Below are positions 24,275 through 32,779 of a DNA stretch of 64,000 nt, in pieces. Each line of letters begins with the position of its first letter. Position 1 is the first letter of the stretch. This DNA comes from Chryseobacterium polytrichastri (lineage in GTDB: Bacteria > Bacteroidota > Bacteroidia > Flavobacteriales > Weeksellaceae), in NCBI RefSeq assembly GCF_900142445.1, contig NZ_FRAV01000004.1, forward strand, positions 62,001 to 126,000, given 5' to 3'. Below the pieces are notes generated by a model that made no database searches, was not told the DNA's origin, and saw only the letters and a list, made by a program, of their open reading frames with translations. Both the position numbers and the translations under genes were made by a program.

Positions 24275-26674
24275 TTAATGTTTAGTATATTCAGGCTCTT
24301 CAACCGGCATCATGGTTGGCATGAAATACTCATTCAACCAATAAAATGTTTGTCCGTTCTGTTGTATTTTTACTGCACGATTATTTCTGTGCGTAAGCAT
24401 TCTGTCTGCCAAATCTTTATAGTGACGGAAATAAGTTCTTGCCGTTTCATTGGTAATGATACTAGACTTTTTCCAACCCTTCAATTTATATTTTGACATC
24501 AACTCTTCTTCAGAATTATCAAAACCTGTACTTAATCCAACCGCATAAGACATTGGCTGCTCATATAAATCACTTTTATCCAGGAATTTTATTGTCGGAT
24601 TATACTTTTTCAAAAGCTTAATGTATTCATTCACTGCTCTTGATTGGCTAAAATCTGCTCTCTCAGCTTCTGTTTTCTGATAAACTTCGGTATAGAAAGC
24701 TTTTAAATTATCATATTCTGTTTCTGAAAGCAAAATACCTTTTTCAAGCCCCGGTTTAAACTCTTTCAATTCTTTAGGAATATATCCTTTTACTAAAAAC
24801 GGACTTCCGTAATTAATTAGCTGGGCAGCGATTCCCGCAGGAACCGGGTTCGTAAGACCTGGATATAAATATTTATATTTTAATTCTACATCAGTTCTTC
24901 CCGCCCCTACTGAAGAATGGAAATAATCATTCAACGATTTATCTAACGTTTCATTATCCAAGGTAACCTGAGTAATCAAACTATCAACAGATTTTTTAAG
25001 ATATCCAGGTGTTGCGATATCCCCTTTTTTCGGGAAAATAACAAAACCTTGAGACATACTCTGCTTTGGATAATTTAATGAGAAAAAACCTTCATCTCCT
25101 TCTACCAGGCTGAAATTATTTTTAGTTAAAACATCATTCTGGTTGATGATCTTCTGCTTTTTAAGCTCTGCTATATTTTTAGCTGTATTGGTAACTACAT
25201 TTTCAGAAAGCAATACAAAATCATTATAAGTATCCGATGATCTTGCACTGGTTTGGAACATAATTAACCTAGCCTGAGCCTGAGTAAGTGAATTGATTAC
25301 CCCATACATATTTCCTCCCTGATTAGCAGAAGTTCCTACAGTAATCACAATATTGGTCTCATCAGGAACATTGGAAAGAAGATTTCCTGCTGCCATCAAA
25401 CCTTCATTTACAGGTTGATAGCTGCTGTTGCTTGGGCAGTTCATTTCATTCGTTTTTTGGTCGATGAATGTGGTGATCTTACTATAATCACTATTTAAAT
25501 TTGAAACTGCTACATTATCTCCACAAGAATTATTTTTAAATAAAACAACCCCGTATTTCACATTATTGAAATAAGACGGCTTTTCAAATCTAAGCTGAAG
25601 ATCCTGTAATAATGATTTTACAATTGGTGCATACGGTCCATTAGGAGCACTAATATCTAAAGCAAAAACAATATTTATTTTTTTATTTTTCTCTGTAATT
25701 TCTCTATAACGATCAAAGTAAATAGGCTCTCCCAGTACATTGAACACATAGTTCTTGCTATAATCCAAAACATTGGTGAAATACTTTGTTTTTGAATCCA
25801 ACGTTGGCGTTTCCTTTAATGCTAAATTAACAGGATAAATATTTTCTAGAGGTGTCCTTTTATCAACATCAGTTAAAAGTACCGCCGTTCTGTTTTCCAC
25901 ATCATTTCCTCCCGGAGAACCTTCATGCAGACCTAGAGCAGTTTCTTTAATTCCTGTTGTATTTTTCATTTTTACAGCAGAACGTTCTCCCCATGCAGAA
26001 ACTACATTTGAGCTTACCCAACCGTACAAGCTTGTACTGATGCTATCAATATCCACCGTTGGTCTCTTACCCACCAAAAATCTTTTGTTATTTTCAGCTT
26101 GTTTATAAACGTATACTATTTGTCCGTTCGGGATTTTAACATTGGCCTGTTCTATCAAACTCGGTGAATTAAATACCATGATAGAATCATTCTTATAATA
26201 CCTCTCTGAACTTCTTATAACATCACTGTTACTTGGTAATACTGCTACTCTTACAGGAAATCCTGATTTTTCGCTTTTTAAAGAATTGGTCCAAAGAAGA
26301 AGATCCGATTCCGGAATCCATCCGTATGTTTTAATAGATTTTGACGAAATCTTTTTCATTAAAGCATCAGGAACATATTCTGCCACTTTTACCATTCCGT
26401 CTTTATGTTTTATAACCATTAGAGGCTCTAAAAACTTAACTTCTTTATATGATTTTTCATCATTTTTATCAAGATAGGCTGTATTTCTAGATCTATCTGA
26501 AATAGCAATCCATGGTGCTGACTTTTTAGGAAAACCATTGACAACAGGTGAATTATCAACCTGTCCGTATTGCGAAGGCTCAGGAGTTTTTTTTGACGGC
26601 AGTTTTACCTGACATCCCGTCAATACTAATGAAACTCCTATGTAATATGCTGCTAAAGGTAGTTTATTTCTCAT
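24275..26674 (-). CDS. tssR: T6SS-iii lipoprotein TssR
   Basis: A 799-residue lipoprotein (signal peptide ending LVLTGC). An SH3-like N-terminal region (about 50-130) is followed by a von Willebrand A-like domain with NIVFALDISAPNGPYAP near residue 330; one MIDAS Ser position is altered (DIS-A-PNG). The C-terminal half is long and mostly helical. TssR is a large component specific to Bacteroidota (subtype iii) T6SS and is thought to belong to the membrane-spanning complex. It is the last gene of the operon with TssO-like and PKD proteins, supporting that role. Confidence 0.8.
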   Translation of the reverse strand: MRNKLPLAAYYIGVSLVLTGCQVKLPSKKTPEPSQYGQVDNSPVVNGFPKKSAPWIAISDRSRNTAYLDKNDEKSYKEVKFLEPLMVIKHKDGMVKVAEYVPDALMKKISSKSIKTYGWIPESDLLLWTNSLKSEKSGFPVRVAVLPSNSDVIRSSERYYKNDSIMVFNSPSLIEQANVKIPNGQIVYVYKQAENNKRFLVGKRPTVDIDSISTSLYGWVSSNVVSAWGERSAVKMKNTTGIKETALGLHEGSPGGNDVENRTAVLLTDVDKRTPLENIYPVNLALKETPTLDSKTKYFTNVLDYSKNYVFNVLGEPIYFDRYREITEKNKKINIVFALDISAPNGPYAPIVKSLLQDLQLRFEKPSYFNNVKYGVVLFKNNSCGDNVAVSNLNSDYSKITTFIDQKTNEMNCPSNSSYQPVNEGLMAAGNLLSNVPDETNIVITVGTSANQGGNMYGVINSLTQAQARLIMFQTSARSSDTYNDFVLLSENVVTNTAKNIAELKKQKIINQNDVLTKNNFSLVEGDEGFFSLNYPKQSMSQGFVIFPKKGDIATPGYLKKSVDSLITQVTLDNETLDKSLNDYFHSSVGAGRTDVELKYKYLYPGLTNPVPAGIAAQLINYGSPFLVKGYIPKELKEFKPGLEKGILLSETEYDNLKAFYTEVYQKTEAERADFSQSRAVNEYIKLLKKYNPTIKFLDKSDLYEQPMSYAVGLSTGFDNSEEELMSKYKLKGWKKSSIITNETARTYFRHYKDLADRMLTHRNNRAVKIQQNGQTFYWLNEYFMPTMMPVEEPEYTKH

Positions 26675-26714
26675 CCTATTTTATCTTTTATGATTGGTAT
26701 GCCCGAGAGGACGA

Positions 26715-27623
26715 TTATTTACTTTGGTTTATATCCACTTTGGTAACACAATTCTGTGCATCATCAAAATTTACTTTTACCGTCTGGATTACATTGTTTT
26801 TATCAAACTGAAGTCCTGCACAATACATATAAAAATTATTGGCCTTACTATCACTTACCTTTACCACTGTATTTTCGTTGTTACACAGATAGGTTTTCAA
26901 TAGATAATTGTAATGTGAATTGAAATTACTTCCATTCGCAATCTGTTGCAAATGATATTTAAAATCGTTATCAATCTTAGCATAAGCATCTTCTACACTC
27001 ACCTCATCTTCCAAAGCATCATAAGCCGGAAGAACTTTTATTTGATGCAAAACAGGTTCTGCACTTTCGTCTGTGTATAAGGTAACCACATAATCACCCG
27101 GTTTTTTGTAAGAATAGATTGCCTGCTTATCTTTAGAATCTATATTTCCTGTTTCTCCGAACTTCCATGTAAACTGCTTCCCATCAGAAACTGCACGAAA
27201 CTGTACATTTTCAAACTGCATTGCCTGTGATTGTGCATCAATCAAAGCCTTAACCTTGGTGGTATCTTTTACTTTCGGAATTCCTCTTGCAGAAACCATT
27301 ACAGGAAAAGATTTAGAATATTTATTGTCTACAATAAGTGTTACCGAGTAATATCCCGGTTTATTATAGAAATGAAAACCCGTGCTTTTATCAGACGTTG
27401 TACCGTCACCAAAGTTCCACCTTTTTGTTTTTGCAAACTGGGTTTTATCTTCAAATAAAAGCGTATCTCCGACCTTCAGAGAAGATGGATATACCACTCC
27501 CACAATATCATCGGCGGAGTGTATGACTTTCTTCTGCAGCCACAATGCAACCAAAGCCGCGATGAGCAAGCTTGCAATAACACCAATGATGATGTTTTTT
27601 TTGTTTTTTTGAAAATAATTCAT
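26715..27623 (-). CDS. PKD-domain membrane protein of the T6SS-iii complex
   Basis: A 302-residue protein with one N-terminal helix (about 11-32) and a periplasmic part. Two PKD-like folds are visible: RWNFGDGTTSDKSTGFHFYNKP near residue 70 and QFTWKFGETGNIDSKDKQAIYSYKK near 160, each ending in the PGYYSVTL/PGDYVVTL signature. PKD domains are beta-sandwich binding modules. It sits between tssR and the TssO-like genes (start-to-stop gaps of about 40-50 bases). It probably corresponds to one of TssP or TssQ; I cannot tell which. Confidence 0.7.
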   Translation of the reverse strand: MNYFQKNKKNIIIGVIASLLIAALVALWLQKKVIHSADDIVGVVYPSSLKVGDTLLFEDKTQFAKTKRWNFGDGTTSDKSTGFHFYNKPGYYSVTLIVDNKYSKSFPVMVSARGIPKVKDTTKVKALIDAQSQAMQFENVQFRAVSDGKQFTWKFGETGNIDSKDKQAIYSYKKPGDYVVTLYTDESAEPVLHQIKVLPAYDALEDEVSVEDAYAKIDNDFKYHLQQIANGSNFNSHYNYLLKTYLCNNENTVVKVSDSKANNFYMYCAGLQFDKNNVIQTVKVNFDDAQNCVTKVDINQSK

Positions 27624-27671
27624 AGTTAATGATTCTGTGGTGTTTATTTTTTTAGTTTATCTGAATCTTTA

Positions 27672-28196
27672 TTATTGATTCCTCGCCTTTAAAGCATTTT
27701 CACGTTGAAAAAGCTGGCTTTTCTTTTCTTTAAAACCGATTGAGCATTCGTCAAACTGTTTTACAAAACTCTTTATATTTTCTGTTTTACTTGAAATAAT
27801 TTTTTTATCGTTGAAGTACATCTTATAAAATTTTGCAATCTGAGGATAAGCTTCTTTTCTGATATCAAATATATTCGCATTTTCAAAAGAATTAGCTACA
27901 TCATTGATTCCATTCATAATATTATTCTCCTCAAAAGGCTGAGGAACTTCATTCGTAAGCCTGTTTATCTGCATAAATGTACTATCTAATACTCTTTGGG
28001 TAGCTTTTTGTTGCTGATCAAATTTTGCTTTCTGTTCCAAATTTTGCACAGAAATAATATCTTCATCAGAAAATGGAGATTCAAAACCTTTTAAAAAGAT
28101 AATTCCTAAAAAAACAATAGCTGCGAAAAGCATGAGTATTAAATAAAGAAACTGATAATGCCTTTCTTTTTTAGATAATGTGATTTGTCCTTGCAT
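27672..28196 (-). CDS. TssO-like T6SS membrane protein
   Basis: A 174-residue protein with one N-terminal helix (about 16-36) preceded by a positively charged LSKKERHYQFL segment, then a soluble helical periplasmic part with KNLEQK-type coiled-coil pattern. The N-terminal motif is typical of the TssO family of subtype iii T6SS. It is immediately downstream of the related membrane protein at 28208-28744 and upstream of the PKD protein, giving a compact operon of membrane-complex genes. Confidence 0.6.
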   Translation of the reverse strand: MQGQITLSKKERHYQFLYLILMLFAAIVFLGIIFLKGFESPFSDEDIISVQNLEQKAKFDQQQKATQRVLDSTFMQINRLTNEVPQPFEENNIMNGINDVANSFENANIFDIRKEAYPQIAKFYKMYFNDKKIISSKTENIKSFVKQFDECSIGFKEKKSQLFQRENALKARNQ

Positions 28197-28207
28197 AGTT
28201 TCTGTGT

Positions 28208-28744
28208 TTATTTTCTTCTTCTACTTCCGGTAAATTTCCTTGTAGGATCCTGTCTTAGTTCATTATTTGCTGCACCCACTTTTCCTCTACACTCGCTTAG
28301 ATCTCTAAGCGCTGTCTGTTCTTTGTAAGAAACACTCACAATTTGAGTCTTTAAAGCCAACATAGGCTCTATCTGCTTCATCAGAATAGAATAATGCTTA
28401 AAGTTATTGGCGCTGTCTTTTCCCATGATGTTTTTAGCATCTCTTACATTGTCCATAATATAATTCCTAAGGAAGATATCATTATCCACCTTGTTAATAT
28501 CAAGCTGCTCCATTCTGTAAAAAATACTATCTACATGGGTCCTCAGCAGATCGCTGCGGGTAAGTAATTCTCGGTAATCATCTGCCTGCTTTTTGATTCC
28601 TTCCCTTTGTATATCATAACTTTTAAAAAAGAAAAATACACTAATGAAAGAAACAGCAGATAAAACGACAAAAGACAGAACAAATTTCCAAATGCCTATT
28701 CTTACGTCTGACTTGTTTAATTTTTTCTCCTTGTTCGAAGACAT
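28208..28744 (-). CDS. TssO/TssP-like T6SS membrane protein
   Basis: About 178 residues with one N-terminal helix (about 19-41) and a soluble helical part carrying short coiled-coil-like segments (RTHVDSIFYRMEQLDINKV), ending in a basic tail. It has the same single-helix, coiled-coil design as the next gene. The ATG at 28744 was preferred because the longer in-frame start at 28879 adds 45 residues with a different composition and no sign of conservation, and because a poly-A tract lies in that leader. It is the first gene of the T6SS membrane-complex operon. Confidence 0.6.
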   Translation of the reverse strand: MSSNKEKKLNKSDVRIGIWKFVLSFVVLSAVSFISVFFFFKSYDIQREGIKKQADDYRELLTRSDLLRTHVDSIFYRMEQLDINKVDNDIFLRNYIMDNVRDAKNIMGKDSANNFKHYSILMKQIEPMLALKTQIVSVSYKEQTALRDLSECRGKVGAANNELRQDPTRKFTGSRRRK

Positions 28745-28931
28745 ATTTTTGTGATTTGTTTGGCTTGTGAAAATATAAAAAAAAAAAATTATGCGCAATA
28801 CGTAATTTCCCCAAGGCGTTTTCGTGAAAACCCTGATTAACTTAATATTAATTTCCAATTTAATAAGTTTTTCATACATTAGGCTTCTAAATTTTGAATA
28901 TCTTATACCAAATCGATATTAAAGTATTAAA

Positions 28932-29606
28932 GTGAGTAAATTATTAATAAATACGGTACGATTCTCTATAGCCGACAGTGATTTTTATTTTAAGAAAATA
29001 ATGATCAAAACACTTATGGAAAGTCCGTTTTACATTCTTCTTAATGATTGTAACAATGGCCATGAACTCGTAAACCGGATCTACAGAAGACAAGAAGATG
29101 TTTACATTATTGAACTTTTTATGCCTGTATTAAGTGGTATTGAAGCCATAAAATACATCAGAAAAAGCAATCCTGAAACTCCTATCATTACTTATTCCGG
29201 GACTTATCAGGAAGATATGGCTGAAATTCTTTCAAAAATCCCCAATATATTTTACTGCGAGAAAAAAAGCAGTGTAATAAAAGATATTATTAAAGGTACC
29301 ATTACCTCCGACACATTCGATTATGATGCCTATTCTAAAGAATGGGAACAGCAGCCATTGGCTGTTCAGGAATATATGGACAGACAGAAAAAAAGCCAGG
29401 AAGAAGACCTCTCACCTATAGAGATACAACTGATGAAATTTTGTTATGAAGGCTTCAGTAACAAGGAAATCGGAGAAAAATTAAACCTCAGTACAAGAAC
29501 AATTGACACCTATATAAATAGGCTTACAGAGAAGCTTGGATTGAAAACAAAACTCCATCTCATACGCTTCTGCGTGGAAAGCGGATATTACAATTCTAGC
29601 ATGTAA
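28932..29606 (+). CDS. LuxR-type response regulator with Glu at the phospho-Asp position
   Basis: A 224-residue NarL/FixJ-type regulator, using a GTG start. The receiver domain (about 1-125) keeps the acidic pair (D15, D17) and the lysine (K111/K112), but the phospho-acceptor Asp is Glu61 (IIELFMPVLSG). Glu can mimic phosphorylation, so the protein may be constitutively active or phosphorylation-independent. The C-terminal HTH (about 155-220) has the typical NKEIGEKLNLSTRTIDTYI. It is divergent from the T6SS membrane-complex operon and close to its promoter region, making it a candidate T6SS activator. That is inferred. Confidence 0.85.
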   Translation: MSKLLINTVRFSIADSDFYFKKIMIKTLMESPFYILLNDCNNGHELVNRIYRRQEDVYIIELFMPVLSGIEAIKYIRKSNPETPIITYSGTYQEDMAEILSKIPNIFYCEKKSSVIKDIIKGTITSDTFDYDAYSKEWEQQPLAVQEYMDRQKKSQEEDLSPIEIQLMKFCYEGFSNKEIGEKLNLSTRTIDTYINRLTEKLGLKTKLHLIRFCVESGYYNSSM

Positions 29607-29682
29607 CAATACCTTTATATAATCTTAATATAGAGTAAACATTAAAATCTCAACCTTTTACCTAAAAATAAATCGCCACTAA

Positions 29683-29715
29683 TTTGCTAGTATTCAATTT
29701 TTTTAACTAAATTTG
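29683..29715 (+). promoter_or_regulatory. Promoter of the HU gene
   Basis: TTTG (29683-29686) and TAAATTTG (29708-29715) lie 21 bases apart, near the consensus 19. The ATG of the HU gene follows at 29746. Confidence 0.55.
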
Positions 29716-29745
29716 CACACCTAAAATTTAAAATTTAAAAAGGAA

Positions 29746-30036
29746 ATGACAAAGGCAGAATTGGTAAACACCATCTCAAATAAGTTGGGAACAGAAAAGA
29801 ATGAAACACAGAAAGTTGTAGAAGCTTTTATGCAGGAGATCAGGACTTCTATGTATAATGGAGACAATGTTTATCTAAGAGGTTTTGGTTCTTTTATCAT
29901 TAAAACAAGAGCGGCTAAAACTGGAAGAAACATTTCTAAGAACACTGCAATTGAGATCCCTGCTCACAACATTCCTGCTTTCAAACCATCAAAATCTTTT
30001 GTTGAGAAAGTAAAAACGAAAGTTACAGTAAAATAA
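29746..30036 (+). CDS. HU-family DNA-binding protein
   Basis: A 96-residue HU/IHF-family protein, a DNA-bending nucleoid protein. It starts MTKAELVNTISNKLG, shows the arm region RAAKTGRNISKNTAIEIPA and a GFGSFIIK strand, and ends in a basic tail. Length is typical. In Bacteroidota an HU-like gene often precedes the rng gene, as here, with the 29-residue basic ORF between. Its own promoter is visible upstream. The gene is unusual only in being followed by the tiny basic gene rather than ribosomal protein genes. Confidence 0.92.
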   Translation: MTKAELVNTISNKLGTEKNETQKVVEAFMQEIRTSMYNGDNVYLRGFGSFIIKTRAAKTGRNISKNTAIEIPAHNIPAFKPSKSFVEKVKTKVTVK

Positions 30037-30080
30037 GAAAAATTAACTGAATATTAACTAGTTACTAAAAAATTAAAATT

Positions 30081-30170
30081 ATGCCAAGCGGAAAGAAAAG
30101 AAAAAGACACAAGGTTGCAACTCACAAGAGAAAGAAAAGAAGAAGAGCGAACAGACATAAGAAAAAATAA
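30081..30170 (+). CDS. 29-residue very basic protein, AURKAIP1/COX24 (mS38)-like
   Basis: A short reading frame, MPSGKKRKRHKVATHKRKKR followed by RRANRHKKK, more than half Lys/Arg/His. It matches the AURKAIP1/COX24 domain pattern (relative of mitochondrial ribosomal protein mS38) found as tiny ORFs in Bacteroidota, presumably ribosome associated. The gene lies in the HU-rng interval and has no Shine-Dalgarno site. A strong hairpin terminator follows. The family match rests on the composition and pattern and is less certain than the existence of the gene. Confidence 0.7.
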   Translation: MPSGKKRKRHKVATHKRKKRRRANRHKKK

Positions 30171-30199
30171 TCTCTTTTTTCGAGATCTATAATATAACA

Positions 30200-30248
30200 A
30201 TATAGTTGGTGGTTTTATTTTTTTTAAAGTTCACCGACTATATTTTTG
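30200..30248 (+). terminator. Terminator after the HU/COX24-like genes
   Basis: ATATAGTTGGTG (30200-30211) pairs with CACCGACTATAT (30232-30243), one T-G wobble, around an AT-rich loop and is followed by TTTTT. Confidence 0.75.
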
Positions 30249-30411
30249 TTTTGCAACAACTATAAGATGTTGTGTAAAAATCAGAAAGGTTTGCCTTTAT
30301 TTTTTTAATAAAGCATCATGGTTTTAATTTAATTCTTACATTTAAAGCGTAAACATTTTCACAAAAACCATTTCTATTTTACCTCATCTTAACAATTTAC
30401 CTTACAACAAA

Positions 30412-31971
30412 ATGAAGAAAGAACTAATAGTTTCGCATGAAGGCGACTTTACGAAGATCGCACTGCTAGAAGACGGAAGACTATGTGAACTTCATGAGGA
30501 AGAGGACAAAAGTGATTTTATAGTTGGAGATTTGTTTATCGGAAAAGTAAAAAAGCTGGCTCCAAACCTTAATGCAGCATTCGTAAATATTGGTTACGAT
30601 AAAGACGCATTCTTGCATTATCAGGACTTGGGACCACAGTATCTTACTTACAAAAAGTTTCTAAAAGATACGATTTCCAAAAAACAAAACACTTCAAGTT
30701 TAAAGAATTTCGAGATACAACCCGAAATCGACAAAAACGGAACTGTAGAAAAAGTAATCAACAAAGATGATCTTGTTCTGCTTCAAATAACCAAAGAACC
30801 TATTTCTACAAAAGGACCGAGAATTTCAACTCAGATCTCTTTAACAGGACGTTTTTTGGTATTAATACCATTTGACAATAAAGTTTCTATTTCCAAAAAG
30901 ATCAAAAGCTATGAGGAGAAAGAACGACTAAGAACTCTTATTGAAAGCATCAAACCTGAAGGTTTTGGCGTAATCATAAGAACCGTTGCAGAAGGAAAAA
31001 AAGTGGCTGACCTCCATAATGATATGAATCAACTGATTCAGAAATGGGAAGGTACTTTTAAAAACATCCAGAAAAACAAGGTTCCGTCTAAAGTATTAAG
31101 TGAAGAAGATAAAGCTTCAGCTATTCTGAGAGATAATTTCAACCAAGATTTTGTAAGCATCATCTGTGATGACGAGCAAATGGTGGAGGAAATGAAAAAT
31201 TACGTAGAAGTAATTGCTCCGGAAAGAAAAAATATTGTTCAGTTTTACGACTCACACATTCCTCTCCTCGAATATTATAACGTAGAAAAACAGCTTAAAC
31301 AAAGCTTTGGAAAACACGTAAATATTCCTAGTTCAAAAGGTGCTTACCTTGTTATAGAACACACAGAAGCACTACACGTAGTTGACGTAAACTCCGGAAA
31401 CAACATCACAACCGGAAATGCAGCCAATAAAGAACACGCTCTGAACGTGAACAAAATGGCAGCAACAGAAATCGCAAGACAATTGCGTCTTCGTGATATG
31501 GGTGGTATCATCGTTATCGATTTTATAGACATGCCAAACCCCGATCACAGAAGAGATTTGTTTGAACATCTGAAAGCAGAAATGATGCGCGATAAAGCTC
31601 GCCACAAGATCTTGCCTCCAAGTAAATTTGGATTGATACAGATTACAAGACAGAGAAATCGTCAGGAAAAACAGATCGAAACAAAAGAAGATAACCCTAA
31701 TAAAGATGGAGAAATTGTAGCTCCAATCGTTATTGTGGAAAGAATGGAAGAAACCATTAGAAATATTATACAGAAGGATAAAGGAAAACTTTACCTGCAT
31801 GTACACCCTTTCGTGGAAGCTTACCTTACAAAAGGAATCAAAAGCATTCAAATGAAATGGTTTATCAAGTATAAAAAATGGGTAACCATCATCCCAAGGG
31901 ATTCTTTTAAATATTTAGAATACAAGATTTACAATTCGAAAAAAGAAGAATTGATAGGATATTCTAATTAA
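30412..31971 (+). CDS. rng: Ribonuclease G (RNase E/G family)
   Basis: A 519-residue RNase E/G catalytic protein, endonuclease for rRNA maturation and mRNA turnover. An N-terminal S1 RNA-binding domain (about 35-125) is followed by the RNase H-like and DNase I-like parts. The metal-binding acids are in LHVVDVNSGNN and GGIIVIDFIDM. The zinc-link motif CPxCxG expected near the following region is absent; there the sequence reads TKEDNPNKDGEIVAP. The absence fits Flavobacteriia and changes how the tetramer may form. A terminator follows. Confidence 0.9.
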   Translation: MKKELIVSHEGDFTKIALLEDGRLCELHEEEDKSDFIVGDLFIGKVKKLAPNLNAAFVNIGYDKDAFLHYQDLGPQYLTYKKFLKDTISKKQNTSSLKNFEIQPEIDKNGTVEKVINKDDLVLLQITKEPISTKGPRISTQISLTGRFLVLIPFDNKVSISKKIKSYEEKERLRTLIESIKPEGFGVIIRTVAEGKKVADLHNDMNQLIQKWEGTFKNIQKNKVPSKVLSEEDKASAILRDNFNQDFVSIICDDEQMVEEMKNYVEVIAPERKNIVQFYDSHIPLLEYYNVEKQLKQSFGKHVNIPSSKGAYLVIEHTEALHVVDVNSGNNITTGNAANKEHALNVNKMAATEIARQLRLRDMGGIIVIDFIDMPNPDHRRDLFEHLKAEMMRDKARHKILPPSKFGLIQITRQRNRQEKQIETKEDNPNKDGEIVAPIVIVERMEETIRNIIQKDKGKLYLHVHPFVEAYLTKGIKSIQMKWFIKYKKWVTIIPRDSFKYLEYKIYNSKKEELIGYSN

Positions 31972-31984
31972 TACAAAATTTTAA

Positions 31985-32013
31985 AACCTCTAGTTTCTCT
32001 AGAGGTTTTTTTG
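31985..32013 (+). terminator. Terminator after rng
   Basis: AACCTCTAG (31985-31993) pairs with CTAGAGGTT (31999-32007) around TTTCT and is followed by T's. Confidence 0.8.
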
Positions 32014-32082
32014 TTATATTACATTCATAAAGTCTTTAAAAGCAGTAATACTAGATCAATTATAATTATTAATATATTAAAA

Positions 32083-32559
32083 ATGAGCAAAGACCACCAC
32101 TACAAAACTACCATCCAATGGACCGGCAATAAAGGAACCGGAACCAGCAATTATCGCAGCTACGAAAGAAGCCATACAATTTCCGTAGAAAATAAAGCCG
32201 TTATTGAAGCTTCTTCTGACCCTGCTTTTCGTGGAGACAAGACAAAACATAACCCTGAAGATTTATTTTTATCCTCTTTATCTTCTTGCCATATGTTGTG
32301 GTATCTTCATTTTTGTTCCGAGGCCGGAATCATTGTTGTAGATTACATTGATCATGCAACCGGAATTATGGAAGAAACAGCTAACGGAAGCGGACATTTC
32401 AGGGAGGTCACACTCAATCCCACAGTCATAATTACAGAAGAATCAATGATTGAAACAGCAAAAGACCTTCATTTCAAGGCAAATGAATTTTGTTTTATCG
32501 CCAACTCCGTAAACTTTCCTGTAAAACATATCCCTATCATGTTAATTAAATCAATTTAA
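32083..32559 (+). CDS. OsmC-family thiol peroxidase-like protein
   Basis: About 158 residues of the OsmC/Ohr family, which reduce organic hydroperoxides using paired cysteines. The first conserved Cys is in LSSLSSCHMLWYL (about residue 68), the second in NEFCFIANSVNFP (about residue 132). The start at ATG 32083 fits the family better than an upstream TTG that would add 24 unconserved residues. It is a single gene located between rng and the second response regulator. Substrate is unknown. Confidence 0.85.
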   Translation: MSKDHHYKTTIQWTGNKGTGTSNYRSYERSHTISVENKAVIEASSDPAFRGDKTKHNPEDLFLSSLSSCHMLWYLHFCSEAGIIVVDYIDHATGIMEETANGSGHFREVTLNPTVIITEESMIETAKDLHFKANEFCFIANSVNFPVKHIPIMLIKSI

Positions 32560-32779
32560 TATTATTTTCAAATACTTTAAAAAGCCCATCATAATTAGAA
32601 TAAACACATAATAACTCTAAAATATTTATTAAAAACTCCACACAAAGAGAGTTATTTAAATAATAATCAATAAAATCAAATTTCACCATAACTATTATCA
32701 AAAAAAATAGCGATTTTATGTATTTTTTTGTTTAAAATGTAATTATTTTTTTATATTTTTATATAAACAAAAACTAAGC

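Noticed and set aside
28777-28788. Run of A upstream of the T6SS membrane-complex operon
   Set aside because: A poly-A tract in an AT-rich leader; no evidence it is more than a homopolymer, though phase variation cannot be excluded.
28745-28879. N-terminal 45-codon extension of the TssO/TssP-like gene
   Set aside because: It crosses the poly-A tract and has different composition from the conserved protein; the ATG at 28744 fits the single-helix layout.
31372-31851. Open frame of 159 codons on the minus strand inside rng
   Set aside because: Lies entirely antisense to the well-supported RNase G gene, has no promoter or motif, and its composition mirrors the reverse of the rng codons.
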